Source: Limnomonas spitsbergensis
Lineage: Eukaryota > Chlorophyta > Chlorophyceae > Chlamydomonadales
DNA length: 64,000 bases
Assembly (NCBI GenBank): GCA_037349105.1
Contig: JAYJMM010000009.1
Coordinates: forward strand, 1,612,001-1,676,000
Direction of reading: 5' to 3'
Positions 55,785 to 64,000 of the stretch are shown here, in pieces (within the stretch, counting starts at the first letter, position 1; the number at the start of each line of letters is the position of its first letter). A program made the position numbers and the translations under genes. Below the pieces are notes generated by a model. It made no database searches. It was not told the origin of the DNA and was given only the letters and a program-made list of their open reading frames with translations.

Positions 55785-56580
55785 ATGCATGAGGCAATTA
55801 ATTCGTTTTTAAACCGTGCAAGCATGGCCTGCAGGTCGCTGGCTAAAGAGCAGAAGGCTCAGAGGATAGCCCTGCTTGATGCCTCTGGTGCAAGACACAG
55901 GAAAAGTGCGCTTGTGGCCGTCAGTGAGCGTGTTAACTGCACTGGCATAAAGCGCTTATACAACGCATAACAGACATGCAGGCATGTGAAAGTGCTCGCA
56001 TAAATGCCGCCACAAATGTACCTGCGGCACGCTGTCGGAGGCCTTGGTAAAATCCAAAATGGTCACATGCAGCTTGCCACCGACGGTCTGCAGCGGCCCG
56101 TTGAGCTTGGGCTGCATGCATACCGTAAGGCACCCGCTCATGACCCCCAGTTGGCAGCGGAGGCAGGAAGCTCCGCAGCCTGGCGCACATGCTGAAGTAG
56201 GCTGGACCGCATCCTGTCCCAGAGGCAGTGTTGCGGCCGGAGGTGACCAGTGGCCCACGCCACATCTCCGTAGTTGGCCGCAGGCGTTGCAAAGACAGCC
56301 GCTAGCCAAAAATGCCTCGAATTGGCGGTCATGCGGCGAACGCGGCAGCCAGAGGCGCCTCTCTACTCTAAATGGCCTTCCTCATGCTGCCACTTTCGTG
56401 CTGAATGATGCCCAATAATTTGAATTTGTGGACACGATTCAGCACTGTCCTATCCGAGCCGTACACGCAGACGTGGGCTATCGGTCTGTGTTGTGCTGCT
56501 AAGCGGCTGCCATCTCCCAAATCTCTGTCTTGCTAACGTTGACCTGGAGCTGTTTGACCGCCCAGAACATGCCCGAGCTT
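55785..56580 (-). pseudogene. Third LINE reverse transcriptase remnant
   Basis: On the minus strand, LDFTKASDSVPQVHLWRHLC (about 56070-56010) is reverse transcriptase block A. A piece matching the end of the element at 20290-20430 (GDVAWATGHLRP) lies upstream at about 56290-56240, so the order is rearranged. A QGCPLSP-like stretch (agggctatcc on minus) lies at 55860-55885. Many stops and frame changes. Confidence 0.7.
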
Positions 56581-56624
56581 TATGTAAGCAGGTGAAACGT
56601 CATTAAACCCAGCCTGACACCCAC

Positions 56625-56850
56625 TTGTGAAGTTGTGAAGATTTTACAGTCCAACGGGGCATCACATTTGATGCATGGGACTTGTGCCCGTAAACCGGTA
56701 CATGCACTAAATACGCTAGGACAGCGAGCGAAAACCAGTGACCCCCCTGGGCAAGCAACCAACACACTACCACTGAGCAGTAGCGTGGGAATGAACCCCA
56801 TAGTGCAGAAGATTAGCCCCAGCCATAGAACATGACGTGGGTGCAAAGGA
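56625..56850 (-). mobile_element. Family C dispersed repeat, inverted
   Basis: It contains 'ttttacagtccaacggggcatc', 'cgtaaaccggtacatgcac' and 'catagaacatgacgtgggtg'. Very similar to 32335-32545. It again lies next to a LINE remnant of the same strand. Confidence 0.7.
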
Positions 56851-57199
56851 GTTCGGTTGGACGCCTCCTAGGAAAATTAGGAAGGAAAGAAGAAGAACAA
56901 AGTGAATTTGTATAAGTCTTTGTAAAAACTGTGTGTGATGCGTGAGCGAAACCTCAATGAGATTAAGTGTTTTTCAAAAATTGTGAACTGGGTGAGGCAC
57001 TAAGTGATGCGTAACCTAAGTGAGTAAAGTGTTAAAAAAAGTGTGAACTGTGTTGTATAAATCATTGAGATGAGTACCGGGTGTGAAACTTCTGTAAGTG
57101 GGCGATTTCAATGTTGCACTTGCTTTCGTGGATGGTGTTGTAGGCATTGTTGTGGGCTAGTTTATAGAGGAACTGATGTGTCGGACATGTTTGCCTTCC

Positions 57200-57540
57200 G
57201 GTTTTCCTGTTGTCCCCCCCCCCCACACTTCCTTTAAGTTTCTTCTTCCTCCCATCTAGGCAGCTGGGGGTCCATGAGGCCGAGCCTTCTTGAGCAGGGC
57301 CCAGAGGTGTCACGTCATTAACTCATGTTTGTTTGGGCTGCGCCCTTGGTTCGTCAGTCATGTCAATGACGTTACACCTCTGGGCCCTGCTCAAATAAGG
57401 CTCGGCCGCGTGAGCGCCTAACTAAAGAATCAGGGAGGAAAGATGGAAAGAAACACAGAAGGGAGCAAGACAAAAGAAAGGGGGGGGAAGTGGGATGAAA
57501 GTTTAGGAACACAACAAAAGGCTGGAAAACACAAAATACA
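57200..57540. mobile_element. Two family A elements, head to head
   Basis: A plus-strand core at 57262-57325 and a minus-strand core at 57362-57425, about 40 bp apart, with pyrimidine-rich arms outward. They form an inverted pair. Confidence 0.6.
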
Positions 57541-57789
57541 AAGTCATGTGCAATTGAGGAAGCCCCCCTTCGTGCAGTTGCACGAGGGCTTGAGGCTGGC
57601 CTGACTGTTATTGGGGCTCGGTCTCTTCCCGACCTCTTTCCTTCCTCTGGGATGCACAAGTCTTTCTCTTCCAGGGCTGGGGGGCCCACCTCTTGGGTAT
57701 GTGGAAATTCTGAATACCTCCCCCCCTCCAAAAATACAGGCCCCCCCCACCTGGCGATTCAGGCACCCCCCACCTGGCGATGCCTCCAC

Positions 57790-58655
57790 CCCCGCCCTCT
57801 TTATCGCACGGGGCCAGATCTTTGAATCCTACACCCTCAAACCCTGAAGCCAGCCCCCCTCCCATCGCGCGGGGTCAGGGCTTTAAATCCTACACCCTCT
57901 AACCTGAAGCCAGCCCCCCTCCCATCGCACGGGGCCAGATCTTTGAATCCTACACCCTCAAACCTGAAGCCAGCCCCCCTCCCATCGCGCGGGGTCAGGG
58001 CTTTAAATCCTACACCCTCTAACCTGAAGCCAGCCCCCCTCCCATCGCGCGGGGTCAGGGCTTTAAATCCTACACCCTCAAACCCTGAAGCCAGCCCCCC
58101 TCCCATCGCGCGGGGTCAGGGCTTTAAATCCTACACCCTCTAACCTGAAGCCAGCCCCCCTCCCATCGCACGGGGCCAGATCTTTAAATCCTACACCCTC
58201 TGACCTGAAGCCAGCCCCCCTCCCATCGCACGGGGTCAGGGCTTTGAATCCTACACCCTCTAACCTGAAGCCAGCCCCCCTCCCATCGCACGGGGTCAGA
58301 GCTTAAAATCCTACACCCTCTGACCTGAAGCCAGCCCCCCTCCCATCGCACGGGGTCAGGGCTTTGAATCCTACACCCTCTAACCTGAAGCCAGCCCCCC
58401 TCCCATCGCACGGGGTCAGGGCTTTGAATCCTACACCCTCTAACCTGAAGCCAGCCCCCCTCCCATCGCACGGGGTCAGGGCTTTGAATCCTACACCCTC
58501 TAACCTGAAGCCAGCCCCCCTCCCATCGCACGGGGTCAGGGCTTTAAATCCTACACCCTCTGACCTGAAGCCAGCCCCCCTCCCATCGCACGGGGTCAGG
58601 GCTTTGAATCCTACACCCTCTAACCTGAAGCCAGCCCCCTCCCCATCACATATTC
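57790..58655. repeat. 60-bp tandem array
   Basis: Fourteen units of AACCTGAAGCCAGCCCCCCT, CCCATCGCACGGGGTCAGGG, CTTTGAATCCTACACCCTCT. Because 60 is a multiple of three, several frames stay open; these are not genes. Confidence 0.95.
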
Positions 58656-58689
58656 CCACTATTCACATGCTCCCATATATTGTGAAAGC

Positions 58690-59600
58690 CACCACGCCGC
58701 CGATGCTGTGAAGGCTTGCACCACTACATAGACCCTCATATAGCTATGCTGCCGTTTTCAGTGCCATCAAGGGGCTACTCCGTTGCATTACCGCCGCCAC
58801 ACCGCCAATTCTACGCACCGCTACGCAGACCTCATGTTGCTGTACTGCTGATTTCAATGGCCATAAATCAGCTGCTCAGTTCGTGACGGCCACCACGCCG
58901 CCAATGCCGTGTAGGCGTGCACCACTACACAGACCCTCACATAGCTATGCTACTGATTTCAATGCCATCAAGGGGCTTCTCCGTTCCATGATGGCCGCCA
59001 CGCTGTCAATGCTGTGCACCACAACACAGACCTCATTTGGCTGTACCGCTGATTTCAGTGCCATGAAGGGGCGACATCATTCCATTGCTGCCGCTACACC
59101 ACTGCTGCTGTGCCCTGCTACGCAGACCTCATATTGCTCTGCTGCTGGTCTCGGTAGCCGGAGAGTAGCTGCTCATTGCCATGACCGCCGCCACGTCGCC
59201 AATGCTCTGCGCCTCGCACACACTACTACGCAGACCTTAATGCTGCATTACTACTCTTGGGGGACCAGCGAGGGGCTGCCCTGACTGGGGGCGGCCGCCG
59301 CGCCATGCCGTGCGTCTGGCGGGAACTGCTTCGCAGACCTTAATGCCGCGCTGCTACTCTCGATGGCGAGCGCGATAGGCTAGCGAGGAGCTGCCCTGAC
59401 TGGGGGCGGCCGCCACACCATGCTGTGCGTCTGAAGGGCATTGCTTCGCAGACCTTAATGCCGCGTTGCTACTCTTCGTAGAAAGCGCGGTAGGCCAGCG
59501 TGGGGCTGCCCTGACTGGGGGCGGCCGCCGTGCGCCACGCCATGCGTCTGGCGGGCATTGCTACGCAAACCTTAATGCCGCGTTGCTACTCTTGGTGGCG
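58690..59600 (-). repeat. About 120-140-bp array with donor-like motifs
   Basis: Seven diverged units (plus: gccgccac, acgcagacct, tgctgat or ctactctt). On the minus strand the later ones read GCAGCATTAAG|gtctgcgaagc and similar. This suggests copies of an exon end lying at about 59683-59585 (open frame SLESNIPLVHPIGGAAASS). Confidence 0.65.
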
Positions 59601-59919
59601 AGCAAGGGGCTGCTTTGTGTCGAGGAGGCCGCAGCACCGCCGATGGGATGTACCAAGGGGATGTTGCTTTCCAAGGACTTGCCCGCATGACAATCCAGGT
59701 TCACCTTCGGGGTTCAATGTTCAGGGTTCAGGGTTCAGGGTTCAGGGCGCTCATGATACAGACAGAGGGATTCAGGGTTCGTGACTCAGGCTTGAGGGTT
59801 CAGGGTGTGTACTGAGACTTGCCCGCATGGCAATCCAGGCTCATCTTCGGGTTTAAGGTTACAGGATTCAGAGTTCATGGTCATGGGAAAAGGGTTCAGA
59901 GTTCAAGAGTACAGGTAGG

Positions 59920-60320
59920 GTATAAGGATCATGATATATGTGTGTAAGACTGTAAGGGTATAAGGATCATGATGTATGTGTGTAAAGGTATAAGGATCAT
60001 GATATATGTGTGTAAGGGTATAAGGATCATGATATATGTGTGTAAAGGTGAATGGTTTCAGGCTTGCATGGTGACTCAAGCTGAGTGACACTCAAGACTG
60101 ACCTCCCAAGTTCACAGGGTGCATGGTTTAGGGCTAAGGGCTTTTAACCCTAAAGCCTTCACCCTACACCCTAAAGCAGAGCGGCACTTTAGACTGACCT
60201 CCCAAGTTCACAGGGTGCATGGTTTGGGGTTTTGGGTTTTTAATCCTAAAGCCTTCACCCTAAACCCTAACGCAGAGCGATACTCTACACTGACCTCCCA
60301 AGTTCTGGGCTTGCTTATGG
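59920..60320 (-). repeat. Copies of the end of the exon at 60466-60295
   Basis: 59920-60050 has four units of 'gtataaggatcatgatatatgtgt', matching 60318-60345. 60090-60300 has three units ending, on the minus strand, in GAACTTGGGAG|gtcagt, the same as the proposed donor at 60295. Confidence 0.7.
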
Positions 60321-60466
60321 ACCATGATATATGCATATAAGGGTTCAGGGTTTTCTTTTGCTTGGACTTGAGAAAGTGTGAGGCTGGCCGCCCTTAAACC
60401 ATGAAAACCTGAGACGCTAAAAACAACCCGCGTGTTTGAAGCCACACGACGGAGATGTGTCGCCAT
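60295..60466 (-). CDS. Possible first exon, mitochondrial-presequence-like
   Basis: From an ATG at 60466 the minus strand is open for 57 codons to a donor-like AACTTGGGAG|gtcagt. The peptide begins MATHLRRVASNTRVVFSVSG: basic, Ser-rich and without acidic residues for about 30 residues, as in mitochondrial presequences. The protein is not recognised. Downstream copies of its last bases (59920-60294) follow the pattern seen at the ends of confirmed exons here, which is the main support. Confidence 0.3.
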
Positions 60467-60539
60467 GCTGACAGGAGCGACGCTTCAACTACATCCCTCG
60501 CGTCTCGGATTGGCCCCCTAGCTTCCCATAACCCAGGCA

Positions 60540-60710
60540 ACAAGTATGATGAACCACAGGAGACGCAACCACCCACAGGTCCACCGGCCGCAGAACGGTC
60601 AGGCCTTGGTTGCTGTTACAAAGCTCATGCAACCACCCACAGGTCCACCGGCCGCAGAACGGTCAGGCCTTGGTTGCTGTTACAAAGCTCATGCAACCAC
60701 CCACATAGCC
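60540..60710. repeat. Two to three copies of a 73-bp unit
   Basis: 'caaccacccacaggtccacc', 'ggccgcagaacggtcaggcc', 'ttggttgctgttacaaagctcatg' repeats at about 60564 and 60630, with a partial third copy. No gene is supported from 60720 to 61440. Confidence 0.8.
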
Positions 60711-61444
60711 TTTTGCGAAAGAGCCAGGCAGAGCGAACCGGGAGGAGACCAGAAAACGAAAACCGAGACGGACACAAGAGAACAAACAAAACCACCAGCA
60801 GCACAGACAACAGGCGAAACACGTGCACCACCAAACGACAGACAAGGAACCACCACCAAATACACAGACATAAAGGAGACCAGAGTGTACGTTGCATCGC
60901 AAGAGACGGCCCTGTTTCATACGTCCCTTCCTCACATCCTCAACGTGCACTTGTGGCCCTCGTCCCATCCTCCCATCCTCAGTGCGCATGTATGGTGCAC
61001 TCGCGGCCCTGTGTCATACGGCCCTTCCTCACATCCTCCCATCCTCATAGTACACTTGTGGCCCTCGTCACTAAAAAGAAAGAAACAAAGCTACGCCCCG
61101 TGGGAGGCGTGAGAGTGCCTGCCCTGCCTCGTCACTTCCTCACATCCTCACAGTGCACCAGTGGCTGTCGGGGTTTACACGCCCACCTCTCCCCAACCAT
61201 CCAACCACTCACCCAACCACCTTCTCGCCAATAACGACCCACCCACCCACCCACTCATGACCCATTCACATATCCACACTACCCCCACCCACCCAACCTC
61301 TCCCCGTTCATCCACACACCCATGCACCCTTTCCCCACTCACCCAACCACCTTCTCTCCAATCACGACCCATCCACCCAACCATCCTTTTACACTTCAAC
61401 CAACCTGGGCTGCGGCTGAGCTGATGGGGCGATGAACATTTAGA

Positions 61445-62060
61445 TTCTGAAACACCAGAGCAGGAGATGCAGCGTTCTGCGGGATTCAGGGTTTGATATT
61501 TAGAGGTCTGTGGCGGGGTTCAGGGCTCAGGGTCCAGGGTTCAGGATGATACTAAGCGGCTTCAGGCGGCTTCAGGGTCCAGGGTCCAGGGTTCAGGGCG
61601 ATATTTAGCGGCTTGGCATTCAGGTGTCTGAGATTTAGGGTTCAGGGGTTGGATTGACGAGCAGGCTCTGAAACAAACCAGCGCAGGAGATGCAGCATTC
61701 TGCAGAGCTGAAAGCTGAGGGATGGAGAGGTAGGGTTAAGGGGTTTTGATTTGACGACCAGGTTTTGAAACACCAACGCAGGAGGTGCAGCGTTCTGCGG
61801 GAATCAGGGTGATATTTAGAGTTCTCAGGGTTCAGGGTTCAGGGTTTCGGGTTCAGGGTAATACTTAGCAGCTTCAGACGGGGTTCAAGGGTTCAGGGTT
61901 CAGGGTTCAAGGGTTCAGGGTTCAGGGTTCAGGGTTCAGGGGGAAAGATTTAGGTGTTTGATTTGACGACCAGCTTCTGAAACACGAGCGCGGCATTCCG
62001 GAGGGTTGAGGGTTCGAGATTTAGGGTTGAGGGTTAAGGGGTTCGATTTGACGCCCAGGT
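61445..62060. repeat. TTCAGGG-rich telomere-like tract in longer units
   Basis: 'gggttcagggttcaggg' runs between three copies of a unit with 'gatttgacgaccag.ttctgaaac', 'agcgcaggagatgcagc.ttctgc'. Variant telomere-like repeat, TTCAGGG instead of TTTAGGG. Confidence 0.75.
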
Positions 62061-62129
62061 TTAGAACATGGAGCCATAGGTAAGAGAGCTGATAGTTTCT
62101 GAAACAATACATTTAAATCAAGTCAACTC

Positions 62130-62625
62130 CAAGTTTCACCCTAATCCCTTATCCCAAACCCCTAATCCCAAACCTTAAACCCTGATCCCAAACCCTTAAT
62201 CCCAAACCTTAAACCCTTGCCCCAAACCCATAATCCCAAACCTTAAACCCTTATCCCAAACCCCTAATCCCAAACCTTAAACCCTTATCCCAAACCCCTA
62301 ATCCCAAACCTTAAACCCTAATCCCAAACCCCTAATCCCAAACCTTAAACCCTGATCCCAAACCCCTAATCCCAAACCTTAAACCCTGATCCCAAACCCC
62401 AAACCTTAAACCCTAATCCCAAACCCCTAATCCCAAACCTTAAACCCTTATCCCAAACCTGAAACCTTAATCCCAAACCTTAAACCCTGATCCCAAACCC
62501 CTAATCCCAAACCTTTAACCCTGATCCCAAACTTTTAACCCCAATCCCAAACCCCTAATCCCAAACATTCAACCCTAAGCCCAAACCCCTAAACCCTCAT
62601 CCCAAACCCTTATCCTTAATCATCG
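62130..62625. repeat. CCCTAATCCCAAACCTTAAA telomere-like array
   Basis: About 25 units mixing AACCCCTAATCCCA and AACCTTAAACCCT(G/T)AT. On the minus strand these are variants of TTTAGGG. Confidence 0.85.
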
Positions 62626-62767
62626 TCACCCAGGAGGGGCCTTACCGTTGGAGCCGGGGATGAGAGGTGCCAGTTGTTTAAACGGCAGGGTTCATTTAAA
62701 TATATTAGACTAAAAGCTTCGCTGCCTTATTAAGCTCTAAATTCCCAGGGGGGGCTTAGTGCCTTAC

Positions 62768-62848
62768 CGTGGGAGCCAGAGGCGAGAGCTGCCGGTTGTT
62801 GCTGGTCCGCTTCCCCGCGAAGCTCTTTGCTCGGGTGGGCTGCATGAC
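62768..62848 (-). CDS. Orphan 81-base internal exon
   Basis: On the minus strand acceptor ccccctcag opens 27 codons (VMQPTRAKSFAGKRTSNNRQ then LSPLAPT) closed by ACG|gtaagg. The protein is unknown. A copy of its end and donor is at 62690-62640 (CAACTGGCACCTCTCATC to AACG|gtaagg) and a copy of its acceptor and start at 63020-62985. This is the same two-sided pattern as at confirmed exons. Confidence 0.5.
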
Positions 62849-63079
62849 CTGAGGGGGACAAACCAAGGTACAGTGTAGTAACAAAAGTACATTTAGTAAC
62901 CAAATGTACAGTTTATAAACAAAGTAAACACGGTGTGATACAGTTTGTGAAACATGGTCTCTGCTACAGAACATGCCTAAGGTTGCGGCTCTTTGCTCGG
63001 GTGGGCTGCGTGACATGAGGGGGACAAACCAAGGTACAGTGTAGTAACAAAATGTTAGTAAAATAAAGTGTGTTAGGGA

Positions 63080-64000
63080 CATTAGACATGGGACATGGGC
63101 CAGGGGACATGGGCCAGGAAAGGGGACATAGGACATGGGCCAGGGGACATGGGACATGGGCCAGGAAAGTAGTCATGGGACAAGGGACATGGGACATGGG
63201 ACATGGGCCAGGGGACAAGGGACAGGAAAGGGGACAGGGGAAAGGGGACAGGGGGCAGGGGACATGGGACAGGGGAAAGGAAAGGGGACAGGGGACAGGG
63301 GGCAGGGGAAATGGGACAGGGGAAAGGACATGGGACAGGGGACAGGGGACAGGCGACATGGGACATGGGACAGGCGACATGGGACAGGGGACATGGGGCA
63401 GGGGAAAGGGGGCAGGGGAAAGGGGACATGGGAAAGGGGACATGGGAAAGGGGACAGGGGACAGGGGGCAGGGGACAGGGGACATGGGACATGGGACAGG
63501 GGGCAGGGGACATGGGACAGGGGGCAGGGTACAGGGGACATGGGACATGGGGCAGGGGGCAGGGGAAAGGGGACAGGGGGCAGGGGAAAGGGGACAGGGG
63601 ACAAGGGACATGGGCCAGGGGCCAGGGGCCAGGGGACAAGGGACATGGGCCAGGGGCCAGGGGCCAGGGGCCAGGGGCCAGGGGACAAGGGACATGGGAC
63701 ATGGGACATGGGACATGAGCCAGGAGACAGGAAAGGGGACATGGGACAAGGGGCATGGGACAGGGGAAAGGGGGCATGGGCCAGGGGCCAGGGGACAAGG
63801 GACATGGGCCAGGGGACAGGAAAGGGGACATGGGACAAGGGGCATGGGACAGGGGAAAGGGGGCATGGGCCAGGGAACAGAAAGGGGACAAGGGACATGG
63901 GGCATGGGACATGGGCCAGGGGACAGGAAAGGGGACAGGGGCTAAGGGGCAGGGGACAGGGGACAGGGGACATGGGCCAGGGGACAGGAAAGGGGACAGG
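63080..64000. repeat. GGGGACATGGGACA / GGGGACAGGG minisatellite
   Basis: 6-14-bp units (ggacaggg, ggacatgg, ggccaggg, ggaaaggg) fill the last 920 bp and run off the window. All long frames on both strands here are by-products. Confidence 0.95.

Noticed and set aside
62130..62625. Chromosome end (telomere)
   Set aside because: The repeat is degenerate and is followed by an exon-like segment and other sequence to the window end, so it is interstitial.
63070..63973. Long frames on both strands (Gly/Asp-rich and Pro/Cys-rich)
   Set aside because: Pure minisatellite; several frames on both strands are open together.

Overview
The window is nuclear DNA of a eukaryote, most likely a green alga. 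The evidence is: spliced genes with GT-AG introns; a land-plant-type ubiquitin-conjugating enzyme; a SPIRAL1-like microtubule protein motif; and many degenerate TTTAGGG/TTCAGGG-type (plant/algal telomere-like) repeats. A repeat-rich prasinophyte or chlorophyte is my inference; the species cannot be read from the sequence. There are no operons, bacterial signals, CRISPR arrays or rRNA genes.

Five genes can be reconstructed exon by exon, with splice phases that agree across every junction: a Nudix hydrolase (minus, 9512-3991), a Tim13-like small mitochondrial import chaperone (plus, 15805-18012, 5' end not found), a SPIRAL1/Jupiter-like protein (minus, 22633-21478), a UBC8/UBC4-5-type E2 enzyme (plus, 26801-30211) and a PUS1/TruA-type tRNA pseudouridine synthase (minus, 53416-34018). 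Isolated exons of other genes are at 2616-2787 (plus, possibly Lon-domain-like), 12555-12801, 60295-60466 and 62768-62848 (all minus, not recognised). Exons total about 4 kb; most of the rest is repeats.

The striking feature is how the introns are built. In the Nudix, Tim13-like and pseudouridine synthase genes, and at several lone exons, introns are largely arrays whose repeat unit is a copy of the neighbouring exon-intron junction: the last bases of the upstream exon plus its 5' splice site, or the 3' splice site plus the first bases of the downstream exon. The pseudouridine synthase gene is stretched to 19.4 kb for about 2.2 kb of coding sequence, with about 19 copies of its exon 5 end, five of exon 7 and about nine of exon 11. 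The SPIRAL1-like and E2 genes lack such junction copies; the E2 has an ordinary 29-bp array and a 9-base microexon.

Between genes lie several families of short dispersed (SINE-like) elements, here called A to D, three decayed LINE reverse transcriptase copies (about 19.6-20.7, 31.3-32.1 and 55.8-56.6 kb) and simple tandem arrays, including a 13-bp array of about 146 copies (47.0-48.9 kb). Layout: 0-4 kb SINEs and a terminal exon; 4-9.5 kb Nudix gene; 9.6-15.5 kb arrays and one orphan exon; 15.8-18.0 kb Tim13-like; 18.2-21.2 kb SINE/LINE; 21.5-22.6 kb SPIRAL1-like; 23-26.7 kb mostly SINE-derived; 26.8-30.2 kb E2; 30.4-33 kb LINE/SINE; 34.0-53.4 kb pseudouridine synthase; 53.5-57.7 kb SINE/LINE; 57.8-64 kb arrays with two orphan exons. 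The genes are unrelated housekeeping functions and show no sign of acting as one system.
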